A DNA stretch of 64,000 nucleotides from Promicromonospora umidemergens. GTDB lineage: Bacteria > Actinomycetota > Actinomycetes > Actinomycetales > Cellulomonadaceae. The position numbers and the translations under genes are program-made. Below are positions 53,196 to 61,619 of this stretch, piece after piece. The stretch spans positions 186,001 to 250,000 of the forward strand of contig NZ_JAMTCT010000002.1 of assembly GCF_024171995.1 (NCBI RefSeq), given 5' to 3'. A model generated the notes under the pieces. That model was not told where the DNA came from and made no database searches. It saw nothing but the letters and a program-made list of their open reading frames with translations. Numbering within the stretch: position 1 is the stretch's first letter; each line of letters opens with the position of its first letter.

Positions 53196-54481
53196 CCGTC
53201 CTCCGAGCCGACGCCACCCTCGGCAGGTGCCTCGCCGACGGCGCTCGGCCTCCCGGCGTCGGCCGGCTGTTCGGCGAGCCGGTCGAGCACCCGGTCGACG
53301 ACGGCGGCCGCGGCGCCGACGTCGGGCACGCGTCCGACGTCGGGCAGCTCGTCACGCAGGTTCCGGGCCACGGCCTCTGCGTCGACCTCGAGTCCCTCCA
53401 GCAGCTCTGCCGCGGCGTGCGCCGACGCGATCGTGTGCCGGGCCAGCTGCTGGAGGGCGGGCCACTCGGCGTGCCACGCGCCGTCGGACCGCTCGTCGAC
53501 CGCGAGTCCCGCCGCGCTGAGCACCTGCGCCGCCAGGTGTGGCGCCGCGATCGCGGACCGCCGGACCAGCACCGACAGCACCGGGTTGCGCTTGTGCGCC
53601 ATGGCCGACGACGCCCCGCGCCCTGGCGCGACCGGTTCACGCAGCTCGCCGACACCCGGCCGGACGGCCTGCAGGACGTCGTTCGCGACCTTGCCGAGCG
53701 CCGCGCACGTCTCGGCGAGCGCCGACGCCAGCCGTACCACCGGTGTGCGGGTGACGTGCCACGGGCCCGGCCCGACCGGCAGCCCGAGCTCGTCGCCCCA
53801 GGCCTCGACGAGCGCGAACGGGTCGCAGTCGGCCACCGGGTCACCGTCGGCCATGTCGCTCACGCCCGACAGCTCGCCCGCCGCGCCGCCGTAGGCCAGG
53901 GGCAGTGTGTGGGCCGTCTCGGCCAGGAAGCCCTGTGCCGCTACGAGGCCCTGCAGCCATCCGGCGAACCGCGCCCCCAGCGTGGTCGGCACGGCCGCCT
54001 GGGCCAGGGTGCGGCCCAGCGCCGGCCGGCCGCGATGGTCGACCGCCAGGCGGGCGACGGCGGCGGCGGCCCGGTCGAGGTCGGCCCCGATGCCGTGCGC
54101 CGCCTCGCGCAGCACCAGGACGAGCGCCGTGTCGAGCACGTCCTGCGAGGTCAGCCCGGCGTGCACGGTGGGAACGAGCCGGGGTCCTGCTGCCGCACGC
54201 AGCTCGGCCACCAGGGGGATCACCGGGTTGCCACCGGCGCCGCTCGCCCGGGCCACCCGGGTGGCGAGCGCGAGCGCGTCGGCGTCCGTCCCGGCCAGGC
54301 GCTCGACGACGGCGTCGATCTCGCCGGCCACCGCGTCCTCGCCGCGGTGCCGCGCGACGACCCGCACCCATGCCGCCTCGGCGCGGAGCATCGCGCGCAG
54401 GACGGCGAGGTCGTCCGTGACCGCGGCGGGGGACCCGGGGGCGAGGTCCGCGCCTGGCGTGAGGAGGCCGACGTCAGGCAC
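53192..54481 (-). CDS. pcaB: 3-carboxy-cis,cis-muconate cycloisomerase
   Basis: About 429 residues from GTG 54481, which overlaps the pcaG stop by 8 bases. It belongs to the fumarase/aspartase superfamily: GLTSQDVLDTALVL near residue 115, the lid signature SSAMAHKRNPVLS (the family normally has SSxMPxKxNP), and a helical C-terminal region WPALQQLARHTIASAHAAAELLEGL. It cyclises carboxymuconate produced by protocatechuate dioxygenase to 4-carboxymuconolactone. The longer upstream frame is Arg/Pro-rich shadow sequence. Confidence 0.9.
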   Translation of the reverse strand: MPDVGLLTPGADLAPGSPAAVTDDLAVLRAMLRAEAAWVRVVARHRGEDAVAGEIDAVVERLAGTDADALALATRVARASGAGGNPVIPLVAELRAAAGPRLVPTVHAGLTSQDVLDTALVLVLREAAHGIGADLDRAAAAVARLAVDHRGRPALGRTLAQAAVPTTLGARFAGWLQGLVAAQGFLAETAHTLPLAYGGAAGELSGVSDMADGDPVADCDPFALVEAWGDELGLPVGPGPWHVTRTPVVRLASALAETCAALGKVANDVLQAVRPGVGELREPVAPGRGASSAMAHKRNPVLSVLVRRSAIAAPHLAAQVLSAAGLAVDERSDGAWHAEWPALQQLARHTIASAHAAAELLEGLEVDAEAVARNLRDELPDVGRVPDVGAAAAVVDRVLDRLAEQPADAGRPSAVGEAPAEGGVGSEDG

Positions 54482-55163
54482 CGGCGCCGTCCCGGCCGGG
54501 ACGGGCTGACCGGGCGGGCCGGGTCGGCTGGGTGGACCTGGTCGGCTGGGTGGACCTGTCGTACGTGAGGAACACGGTCTCCTCCCCCTTCGAGTCGCTC
54601 TGCAGACGGATGTCGAAGCGCAGCGACCCGTCGGGTTCGCGCGCCGTGACCAGCGTGGCCCGTCGCTCGGCGCCGAGCGAGGTGAGCAGCGGGTCCGTGC
54701 CGAGCGACCCGGGGTCGTCGGGCAGGTAGGCGCGGGTGAACAGCCGGTCCTGCAGGCCACGGGCGAACACGGTCACCGCGAAGAACCGTGCCCTTCCCGG
54801 CTCGGTGCTGCCCGGAGCCACCGTGCGGAACCAGTAGCCGCCCTCGCGGTCGGTCTCGGCGCGGCCCCAGCCGGTGAAGGTGCCGTCGCGCAGGATCGAG
54901 CCGGACCGTCCGACGACGTCGCCCGCTGCGTCGGCCTGCCAGATCTCGATCAGCGCGTCGGGGACGGGGTTGCCCGCACCGTCGCGAACGGTCCCGTGGA
55001 GGCGGACGGCGCCGGGCGTGCCGGGCTCGACGAGCTCGTTGCCGCGCGCATAGGGCAGCGCGTAGCCGAAGAAAGGTCCGACGGTCTGCCCGGGTGTCGG
55101 CGGCAGCGGGCCGTTCAGGGTGGGCTCATTCAGGGCGGGCTCATTCAGGGCGGGCTCACTCAT
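54474..55163 (-). CDS. pcaG: Protocatechuate 3,4-dioxygenase alpha subunit
   Basis: A 229-residue subunit of the (alpha-beta)n iron dioxygenase. It has the intradiol dioxygenase beta-sandwich: TPGQTVGPFFGYALPY, VRLHGTVRDGAGNPVPDALIEIWQADAAG, GWGRAETDREGGYWFRTVAPG and RARFFAVTVFARGLQDRLFTRAYLPDD. As expected for the alpha chain the iron ligands are not conserved. Both ends carry low-complexity repeats (ALNEPALNEP at the start, STQPTRSTQPTR at the end) that look like slippage expansions. Its start overlaps the pcaH stop by 8 bases. Confidence 0.92.
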   Translation of the reverse strand: MSEPALNEPALNEPTLNGPLPPTPGQTVGPFFGYALPYARGNELVEPGTPGAVRLHGTVRDGAGNPVPDALIEIWQADAAGDVVGRSGSILRDGTFTGWGRAETDREGGYWFRTVAPGSTEPGRARFFAVTVFARGLQDRLFTRAYLPDDPGSLGTDPLLTSLGAERRATLVTAREPDGSLRFDIRLQSDSKGEETVFLTYDRSTQPTRSTQPTRPARSARPGRDGAGA

Positions 55164-55947
55164 CGCCGTCCTCCGGCTCGGTCCAGGTGCGGTGCGCTCC
55201 GGTCAGCACGATGTCCCAGCGGTAGCCGGTGGCCCACTCGTGCTCCGACAGGTCGTGGTCGTAGGTCGCGACGAGCCGGTCGCGGGCGCGGGCGTCCTGG
55301 ATCGACTGGTAGATCGGGTCCAGGGCGAAGAGCGGGTCCCCCGGGAAGTACATCTGTGTGACGATGCGCTGGGTGATCTCGCGTCCGAAGAGCGAGAAGT
55401 GGATGTGTGCGGGGCGCCAGGCGTTGAAGTGGTTCTTCCACGGGTAAGGGCCGGGCTTGATCGTCCGGAGCTGGTACCAGCCGTCGTCGTCGGTCAGCAT
55501 CCGCCCCACACCGGTGAAGTGCGGGTCGACCGGTGCCGGGTGCTGGTCGCGCTTGTGGAGGTACCGGCCGGCGGCGTTGGCCTGCCAGACCTCGACGAGC
55601 TGGCGACGCACCGGCCGCCCCTCCCCGTCGACGACGCGGCCGCGCACCACCAGCCGCTCGCCGATCGGCTCGCCGCCCGGCTGGACCGTCAGGTCCGCCT
55701 CCAGCGCGCCGACGTCCCGCTCGCCGAACACGGGGGCGAACAGCTCGATGGTCTCCGGGTCGGCGTGGTGCAGGTCCTTGGTCGGGTGCCGCAGGAGCGA
55801 GCTGCGGTAGGGCGGCCAGTCGCGGCGTGGGCCGAGCTCCTCCGGGAGGCCCTGCTCCAGGCCCTCCTCGTACGCCCGGTGCCCTGCCTCGATCTCGGCG
55901 CTGAGCTGCGCCTGCGACTCGGCGGCCAGGTCCGGTGCAGCGTCCAT
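55156..55947 (-). CDS. pcaH: Protocatechuate 3,4-dioxygenase beta subunit
   Basis: A 263-residue catalytic subunit that cleaves protocatechuate between its hydroxyls. The iron ligands are visible: tyrosine in IKPGPYPWKNH, and the two histidines in WRPAHIHFSLFG, with a second tyrosine in GRMLTDDDGWYQLRT; FPGDPLFALDPIYQSI follows. The N-terminal PYRSSLLRHPTKDLHH segment is typical of beta chains. ATG 55947 has GAGGGAG at 6 bases. The gap of 59 bases upstream to pobA holds a palindrome. Confidence 0.94.
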   Translation of the reverse strand: MDAAPDLAAESQAQLSAEIEAGHRAYEEGLEQGLPEELGPRRDWPPYRSSLLRHPTKDLHHADPETIELFAPVFGERDVGALEADLTVQPGGEPIGERLVVRGRVVDGEGRPVRRQLVEVWQANAAGRYLHKRDQHPAPVDPHFTGVGRMLTDDDGWYQLRTIKPGPYPWKNHFNAWRPAHIHFSLFGREITQRIVTQMYFPGDPLFALDPIYQSIQDARARDRLVATYDHDLSEHEWATGYRWDIVLTGAHRTWTEPEDGDE

Positions 55948-55974
55948 CGTCGTCTCCCTCGTGGCATCCCTGTC

Positions 55975-55992
55975 GACGGCGGCTCCGCCGTC
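55975..55992. promoter_or_regulatory. Palindrome in the pobA-pcaH gap
   Basis: GACGGCGG-CT-CCGCCGTC is a perfect 8-base dyad 27 bases upstream of pcaH. A close relative is found in the pcaR-pcaF gap. It may be a PcaR operator with an internal promoter, or an RNA-stabilising hairpin. Confidence 0.4.
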
Positions 55993-56006
55993 CCGCCCGA
56001 CCGCGT

Positions 56007-57218
56007 TCACGGCGCCGCCCCGCCGAGCACGGGACCCCACCCCGTGTACCCCTCGGCGAGGAAGCGTCTGCCGGCCTCCGAGGCGGTGAGGGTACGCAGC
56101 TCGGCGACCCGGCGTCGGGCCGCGAAGCCGGTCTCCCCCGGGTGGGAGTGCAGCATGCTGCTCATCCACGCGGAGAAGTGCTGGGCACGCCACACCCGCT
56201 CGGACACCCGGTGCCCGTACTCGTCGAGCACTGCGTCGTCACGCCTGGCGAACCAGCTCTCCAGGACGTCGTGCAGCACGACGACGTCGGCGAGCGCCAG
56301 GTTCAGGCCCTTGGCTCCCGTGGGTGGCACCGAGTGCGCGGCGTCGCCTGCCAGGAGCATCCGGCCGTGCCGTACGGGTTCGACGACGGACGACCGGAAG
56401 CGGAGCACCGAGCGTTCCGCGACGGGGCCCTCGGTCAGCCGGAACCCGTCGGGCCCGGCGACCCGGCGCTGCAGCTCCGCCCAGATCTGCTCGACGCTCC
56501 ACCCGCTCGGGTCCTCGTCGGGGTCGCACTGGAAGTACATCCTCTGGTGGGTGTCGGTGCGCTGGCTGATCAGGGCGAACCCGTGCTCCGACGTCGTGTA
56601 GACGAGCTCTGGCGCGCTGCGCGCCGCCTCGACGATGACGCCGAACCAGGCGTAGGGGTACTCGTGGGCGAACGTGCGGCGCTGCGCCTCGGGCAGGGTG
56701 TGCCGCAGGGTGGAGTGCGAACCGTCGGCCCCCACCAGGACGTCGCAGCGCAGCTCGTGCTCGGTTCCCTGTGGATCGGTCCAGAGCACGCCCGGCCGGT
56801 CGGTGTCGCAGCCCCGCACCTGCGTGACCGTTGCGCCCCAGCGGACGTCTCCGCCGTCGGCGTCGCGCCTGGTGGCCAGGTCGATGAAGACGTCGGTCTG
56901 CGGGTAGAGCCACACGCTGCGGCCGGTGAGGCCCGCGAGGTCGATGTGGTGGTCGGTGCCGTCGAACCTCAGCACTATGCCGTCGTGTCGGTCACCGTCG
57001 CGCAGCACGCGGTCCAGGCCGTTCTCGACCAGGACCTGCACCGCGCCGGCCTCGAGGATGCCCGCGCGGTGCGTGTGCTCGATCTCGTCGCGCGAGCGCG
57101 CCTCCAGCACCACGTGCTCGATTCCGGAGCGGTGCAGCAGGTGCGAGAGCAGCAGCCCGGCGGGGCCGCCGCCGACGATCCCGACGGGCGTGCGTTCGGG
57201 GGCGGGTGATGCGGTCAA
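56007..57218 (-). CDS. pobA: 4-hydroxybenzoate 3-monooxygenase
   Basis: A 403-residue flavoprotein that hydroxylates 4-hydroxybenzoate to protocatechuate with NADPH. The FAD loop is VGIVGGGPAGLLLSHLLHRSG, the DG motif LVGADGSHSTLRHTL lies near residue 165, and the GD motif is GRMLLAGDAAHSVPPTGAKGLNLALAD near residue 290. ARSRDEIEHTHRAGILEAG and the substrate-side residues agree with PobA. The start is TTG 57218, overlapping the pcaJ stop (TTGA) and supported by GGGGAGG 5 bases upstream; the family length then fits well. Unusually, it lies inside the pca run. Confidence 0.92.
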   Translation of the reverse strand: MTASPAPERTPVGIVGGGPAGLLLSHLLHRSGIEHVVLEARSRDEIEHTHRAGILEAGAVQVLVENGLDRVLRDGDRHDGIVLRFDGTDHHIDLAGLTGRSVWLYPQTDVFIDLATRRDADGGDVRWGATVTQVRGCDTDRPGVLWTDPQGTEHELRCDVLVGADGSHSTLRHTLPEAQRRTFAHEYPYAWFGVIVEAARSAPELVYTTSEHGFALISQRTDTHQRMYFQCDPDEDPSGWSVEQIWAELQRRVAGPDGFRLTEGPVAERSVLRFRSSVVEPVRHGRMLLAGDAAHSVPPTGAKGLNLALADVVVLHDVLESWFARRDDAVLDEYGHRVSERVWRAQHFSAWMSSMLHSHPGETGFAARRRVAELRTLTASEAGRRFLAEGYTGWGPVLGGAAP

Positions 57219-57892
57219 CGGGTCCTCCCCGGTGCCGGGCCGAGGGTCAGGTCGAGCAGCGCCTCGAGCTCGCGGTGCGTCGTGCCGAAGGTCTCGACGA
57301 CGTGCGCGCCGTCGGGTCCCACGTCGAAGACAGCGAGGTCGGTATAGACCCGGGACACACAACCGACACCGGTCAGCGGCAACGTGCACCGCTCGACGAG
57401 CTTCGGTGCGCCGTCCTTCGTCAGCAGACTCATCATCACCACGGTCCGCCGTGCCCCGGTCGCGAGGTCCATCGCACCGCCGACGGCGGGGACGGCGTCG
57501 GGCGCTCCCGTGGACCAGTTCGCGAGGTCACCGGACACCGAGACCTGGAACGCACCCAGCACGCAGACGTCGATATGGCCGCCGCGCATCATCGCGAACG
57601 AGTCGGCCTGATGGAAGTACGACGCCCCCGGCAGCTCCGTCACGGGGGCCTTCCCCGCGTTGACGAGGTCAGGGTCCACCGCTCCAGGTTCCGGGGACGG
57701 GCCCATGCCGAGCATCCCGTTCTCGGTGTGCAGCATGATCCCGGAGGCGGTGGCCAGGTGGTCCGCGACCAGCGTCGGCAGACCGATGCCCAGGTTGACG
57801 TATGACCCGGGATCGATGTCGGCAGCTACCCGGGCGGCGAGCTGCGCCCTGGTGAGCGGTGACCGCCGTGCGGCGGTGTCCAGGGCGCTCAT
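57215..57892 (-). CDS. pcaJ: 3-oxoadipate CoA-transferase subunit B
   Basis: A 225-residue subunit of the succinyl-CoA:3-oxoadipate CoA-transferase. Characteristic segments are YVNLGIGLPTLVADHL and the active-site glutamate in MLHTENGMLGMG (Glu57), then SYFHQADSFAMMRGGHIDVCVLGAFQVS. It pairs with PcaI, whose stop overlaps this start by 4 bases, and is followed by pobA with another 4-base overlap. Confidence 0.93.
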   Translation of the reverse strand: MSALDTAARRSPLTRAQLAARVAADIDPGSYVNLGIGLPTLVADHLATASGIMLHTENGMLGMGPSPEPGAVDPDLVNAGKAPVTELPGASYFHQADSFAMMRGGHIDVCVLGAFQVSVSGDLANWSTGAPDAVPAVGGAMDLATGARRTVVMMSLLTKDGAPKLVERCTLPLTGVGCVSRVYTDLAVFDVGPDGAHVVETFGTTHRELEALLDLTLGPAPGRTR

Positions 57893-58635
57893 ACCAACCC
57901 CTCTGTTCCAGCTGCGACGGCTCCGACCGTGCTCGTTCCCGCCGTGCTCGTGACCTCCGTGCTCGTGACCTCCGTGAGCTCGACGACGGCGTCCACGTAG
58001 ATGCCCGGCGTCACCACGGCCTCCGGGTCGAGGGCCCCGACCGGGACGACGTCGCGCACCTGCGCGACCGAGCGCCGCGCGGCGGCCGCCATGATCGGAC
58101 CGAAGTTGCGTGCCGTCTTGCGATACACGAGATTGCCCACACCGTCCGCTCGGTCAGCCCGCACCAACGCGACGTCCGCGTGGATCGCATACTCCAGCAC
58201 CTGGTCGACGCCCTCGATCCGCCGATGCTCCTTCCCTTCGGCGAGCGGCGTGCCGAAGCCGGTCGGTGTGAAGAACGCGCCGATCCCCGCGCCCGCCGCA
58301 CGGATCCGCTCGGCCAGGCTGCCCTGCGGCACCAGCTCCAGCTCGACCGCGCCGGACCGGTAGGCCGCGTCAAAATGCCAGGAGTCGACCTGCCGCGGGA
58401 ACGAGCACACCATCTTCGCCACGCGTCCGTGCTGGATCAGCCGGGCCAGCGGGTCCTCCCCGTTGCCCGCGTTGTTGCTCACCACGACCAGCCCGGAGGC
58501 ACCCTGCTCCAGCAACGCCACCACGAGCTCGGCCGGCTGCCCCGCCGGCCCGAACCCGCCGATCATCACCGTCGCACCGTCCGCGACGTCCCCGAGCGCA
58601 TCGAGCGCGCTCGACGCGAAGACCGTCGCGCTCAC
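57889..58635 (-). CDS. pcaI: 3-oxoadipate CoA-transferase subunit A
   Basis: A 248-residue subunit. The family signature GATVMIGGFGPAGQPAELV lies near the N-terminus (residues about 20-38), then LVVVSNNAGNG, and GIGAFFTPTGFGTPLAEGKE and DVALVRADRADGVGNLVYRKTARNFGPIMA in the middle. The last 30 residues are a Thr/Val-rich repeat region (VTSTEVTSTAGTSTV) outside the fold. GTG 58635 overlaps the pcaF stop (GTGA). Confidence 0.92.
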   Translation of the reverse strand: MSATVFASSALDALGDVADGATVMIGGFGPAGQPAELVVALLEQGASGLVVVSNNAGNGEDPLARLIQHGRVAKMVCSFPRQVDSWHFDAAYRSGAVELELVPQGSLAERIRAAGAGIGAFFTPTGFGTPLAEGKEHRRIEGVDQVLEYAIHADVALVRADRADGVGNLVYRKTARNFGPIMAAAARRSVAQVRDVVPVGALDPEAVVTPGIYVDAVVELTEVTSTEVTSTAGTSTVGAVAAGTEGLV

Positions 58636-59870
58636 GCGGTCCCACCGTTCGTCACGTTCTCCAGCACCACAGCCATACCCTGCCCCACGCCGATACAGAT
58701 CGCCGCGACGCCCCACCGGCCGCCCTCTTCCACGAGCCGCCGGGCCAGCGTGCCCAGCACGCGCGTCCCCGACGCCCCCAGCGGGTGCCCGAGGGCGATG
58801 GCCCCACCCCAGGCGTTGACGATGTCCAGGTCGATCCCCCAGGCGTCCGTGCACGCAAGGGTCTGCGCGGCGAAGGCCTCGTTGATCTCGACAGCAGCGA
58901 CGTCGTCCCACGTGATCCCCGAGCGGGCCAGCGCACGCTCGGCCGCCTCGACCGGTGCGTACCCGAAATACTGCGGCTCGTTCGCGACCGCCGCCCGCCC
59001 GGCGATGCGCGCCAGCGGATCGAGACCGGCCAGACCGGCCGCCCGCTCCGACCCGACCAGCGCCGCCGAGGCGCCGTCCGAGAGCGGCGAGGCACTGCCC
59101 GCCGTGACGGTACCGCCGCCCGGACCGTTGCCCAGAGGCCGGAACGACGGCGTCAGCGCCGCCAGCTGTTCGAGTGTGGTGCCCGGTCGGATCGGCTCGT
59201 CCCGGGCCAGTCCCGTGCCGGACCCAGCGCCAGGACCGGTACGCGGGTAAGGCGTCACCAGGTCGTCGTAGTGCCCAGCTTCCCAAGCAGCGTTGGCAAG
59301 CGTGTGGCTGCGCAGCGCATACTCATCCTGCCGCTCCCGCGTGACCCCGTACCTCTCCCGCAACCGCTCGGTCGCCTCCCCGAGCGAGACCGTCCACTCC
59401 GCGCGCATCCGCGGGTTGACCAAACGCCAGCCCAGAGTGGTCGAAGCGAGATTCAGGTCACCCGCAGGGAACAGGCGGTCCATCTTGGGCAACACCCACG
59501 GCGCACGGCTCATCGACTCCACACCACCCGCTACGACGACGTCCGCGTCACCCGACTCGACAGCACGGGCAGCCTGCACCGCCGCCTCCAGCGACGACCC
59601 GCACAACCGGTTCACCGTGGTACCCGGCACGGACACCGGCAGGCCCGCGAGCAACACCGCCATCCGCGCCACGTCCCGGTTCTCCTCCCCCGCACCGTTG
59701 GCATTGCCCAGGATCACATCGCCCACGACCGCGGGATCCAGAGCCGGCGCACGACGCACCTGCTCACCGACCACGAACGCCGCCAAGTCGTCCGGCCGCA
59801 CGTGGGCGAGCGCACCGCCGAACCGCCCGAACGGCGTCCGAACGGCATCGAAGACAAAGGCCCCTTGCAT
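58632..59870 (-). CDS. pcaF: 3-oxoadipyl-CoA thiolase
   Basis: A 412-residue thiolase that cleaves 3-oxoadipyl-CoA to succinyl-CoA and acetyl-CoA, the last step of the pathway. Catalytic residues are the acyl-accepting Cys90 in TTVNRLCGSSLEA, the histidine in GGAIALGHPLGASG and the second cysteine in AAICIGVGQGMAVV. The N-terminus AFVFDAVRTPFGRFGGAL is typical of PcaF. ATG 59870 follows GGGGAG at 7 bases. It starts the pathway gene block after a 91-base gap from pcaR. Confidence 0.94.
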   Translation of the reverse strand: MQGAFVFDAVRTPFGRFGGALAHVRPDDLAAFVVGEQVRRAPALDPAVVGDVILGNANGAGEENRDVARMAVLLAGLPVSVPGTTVNRLCGSSLEAAVQAARAVESGDADVVVAGGVESMSRAPWVLPKMDRLFPAGDLNLASTTLGWRLVNPRMRAEWTVSLGEATERLRERYGVTRERQDEYALRSHTLANAAWEAGHYDDLVTPYPRTGPGAGSGTGLARDEPIRPGTTLEQLAALTPSFRPLGNGPGGGTVTAGSASPLSDGASAALVGSERAAGLAGLDPLARIAGRAAVANEPQYFGYAPVEAAERALARSGITWDDVAAVEINEAFAAQTLACTDAWGIDLDIVNAWGGAIALGHPLGASGTRVLGTLARRLVEEGGRWGVAAICIGVGQGMAVVLENVTNGGTA

Positions 59871-59881
59871 CAGATCACTCC

Positions 59882-59956
59882 CCTGCTGTCGTCGTCCTGC
59901 TGTCGTCTCGCATCGGGACGGCTCCGCCGTCACCTGGCTGCTGTCACCTGGCTGCT
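59882..59956. promoter_or_regulatory. Direct repeats and palindrome in the pcaR-pcaF gap
   Basis: This gap holds CCTGCTGTCGTC twice (59882-59893 and 59896-59907, a 14-base period), the dyad GACGGC-TCC-GCCGTC (59917-59931) and GTCACCTGGCTGCT twice in direct tandem (59929-59942 and 59943-59956), followed by a partial third copy that contains the pcaR stop. IclR relatives such as PcaU and PobR bind repeated 10-base motifs, so this is a plausible operator and internal promoter region. Confidence 0.5.
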
Positions 59957-59961
59957 TTCAC

Positions 59962-60753
59962 CTAGCGCATGCGGGCCAGGTCGGACTCGATGGCCGCGGC
60001 GGCCTTGAGCAGCGGGGGAAGGAGGTGCTCCAGGATCTCGGTGATCGCCCCGCGCCGTACCGGCGCGGAGACGTTCACGGCCGCGACGACACGCCCCGTA
60101 CCGTCTCGCAGCGGGGCCGCGACCGACCTCAGGCCCTCCTCGAGCTCCTGGTCCACCACGGCCCAGCCCTGGCCGCGAACCTGCCCGAGCACGGTCCGCA
60201 GGTCCCGTGGCCTGGTGATCGTCCGCGACGTCAGTGCGGTCAGCGTGGTCGAGGCAAGGTAGGCGTCCACCGCGGCCGGTTGGGCGTGGGCGAGGAGCAC
60301 CCGGCCCATCGACGTCGCGTGGGCCGGGAACCGCGTACCCACGCGGATCGCGGCGCTCATGATCCGGTGCGTGGCGACGCGGGCCACGTAGACGATGTCC
60401 GCGCCGTCGAGCACCGCCACCGAGGACGACTCTCCCACCTCCTCGGAGAGCTCGTGCAGGTGCGGCAGCGCGATCTCGGGCAGCGTGAGGCTCGACAGAT
60501 AGGCGTAGCCGAGGTCCAGGAGCGCCGGCCGTAGCGTGAACTCCCGCCCGTCGGTCGCCACGTAGCCGAGCTCGACCAGGGTGTGCAGGAACCTGCGCGC
60601 GGAGGCCCGGCTCAGCCCCGTCTCACGAGCCACGTCGCTCAGGGTGAGTGACCGCCGTTCCTTGTCGAACGCCCGGATCACCGCCAGTCCCCGCTCCAGC
60701 GACTGCACGAACTCGGGCGAACGAGCCCCCGGGTCGTGATCAGGCCCCGTCAT
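59962..60753 (-). CDS. pcaR: IclR-family regulator of the pca genes
   Basis: A 263-residue regulator. The winged helix is SLERGLAVIRAFDKERRSLTLSDVARETGLSRASARRFLHTLVELGYV (residues about 18-65), and the effector domain contains VAVLDGADIVYVARV, RFPAHATSMGRVLLA and a late GRVVAAVNVSAPVRRGAIT, matching the PcaR/PcaU/PobR group that responds to protocatechuate, 4-hydroxybenzoate or 3-oxoadipate. Its ATG overlaps the stop of the ABC ATPase gene (ATGA), so it is transcribed with the transporter and precedes pcaF by 91 bases. Confidence 0.9.
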   Translation of the reverse strand: MTGPDHDPGARSPEFVQSLERGLAVIRAFDKERRSLTLSDVARETGLSRASARRFLHTLVELGYVATDGREFTLRPALLDLGYAYLSSLTLPEIALPHLHELSEEVGESSSVAVLDGADIVYVARVATHRIMSAAIRVGTRFPAHATSMGRVLLAHAQPAAVDAYLASTTLTALTSRTITRPRDLRTVLGQVRGQGWAVVDQELEEGLRSVAAPLRDGTGRVVAAVNVSAPVRRGAITEILEHLLPPLLKAAAAIESDLARMR

Positions 60754-61619
60754 GTCGCCGCTCCCGGATGAGTGAGGTGTGCGTCGGCCAGGCTCCGGAC
60801 GCCCGCCTTGGCCTGCTGGACGAGCTCGTAGACGTGGGTGCGCAGACGGGCGAACTCCGCGTGGCCACGCGTCTCGAGCTGGTCGCGCTCGGCACCGAGA
60901 CCGACCACCACGTCCTCGAGCACCACCGTGGGCCGGGCCGACAGCACGAGCACCCGCTCGCCGAGGTAGATCGCCTCGTCGATGTCGTGCGTCACGAACA
61001 CGACGGTGATGCCCAGCCGCTTCCACAGCGTGCGCACGAGGTCCTCGAGCTCGAACCGCGTCTGCGCGTCGACCGCCGCGAACGGCTCGTCCATGAGCAG
61101 CACCTGCGGCTCGTAGGCCGCGGCCCGCGCGATCGCCACCCGCTGCTGCATGCCGCCGGAGAGCTGCCACGGGTAGGACCCGGTGACGTCACCGAGGCCG
61201 ACCGCCGCGAGCGTCTCGCCCACCAGCTCGGCGCGGCGTGCCTTCCCGACGCCCTTCTCCTTGAGGGGCAGCTCGACGTTCTCGGCGACGGTCAGCCAGG
61301 GGAACAGCGAGCGGCCGTACTCCTGGAGCACGACGGCCATGCCCTGCGGGGGGCCCGTGATCGCGGACCCACCGAGCACGAGCTCGCCGGACGTCGCGGG
61401 CATGAGGCCCGCCACGCAGCGCAGCAAGGTCGTCTTGCCTGCGCCCGAGGGACCCACGACGCAGACCAGCTCGCCCGGGCGGATCTCGAAGGTCAGGTCG
61501 GCGATCGCCTCGACGGGCTCCCCTCGGCCGGTGTAGACCTTGCGCAGGTTGCGCACGACGAGGCGCGCACCTCCGGAGGGACCTGCAGCTGTGCTCGCGG
61601 GGCTGGTCGTGCTGGACAT
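60750..61619 (-). CDS. ABC importer ATPase (SsuB/TauB-type), predicted aromatic acid uptake
   Basis: A 289-residue ATPase of the nitrate/sulfonate/taurine class. Walker A is VVGPSGAGKTTLLRCVAG near residue 57, the Q-loop MAVVLQEYGRSLFPWL, signature QLSGGMQQRVAIARAAA, Walker B VLLMDEPFAAVDAQTR and the switch histidine VTHDIDEA. A 40-residue C-terminal extension follows the ATPase. It starts on the last base of the permease stop (TGATG) and overlaps pcaR by 4 bases, which ties the transporter to aromatic degradation. Confidence 0.9.
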   Translation of the reverse strand: MSSTTSPASTAAGPSGGARLVVRNLRKVYTGRGEPVEAIADLTFEIRPGELVCVVGPSGAGKTTLLRCVAGLMPATSGELVLGGSAITGPPQGMAVVLQEYGRSLFPWLTVAENVELPLKEKGVGKARRAELVGETLAAVGLGDVTGSYPWQLSGGMQQRVAIARAAAYEPQVLLMDEPFAAVDAQTRFELEDLVRTLWKRLGITVVFVTHDIDEAIYLGERVLVLSARPTVVLEDVVVGLGAERDQLETRGHAEFARLRTHVYELVQQAKAGVRSLADAHLTHPGAAT

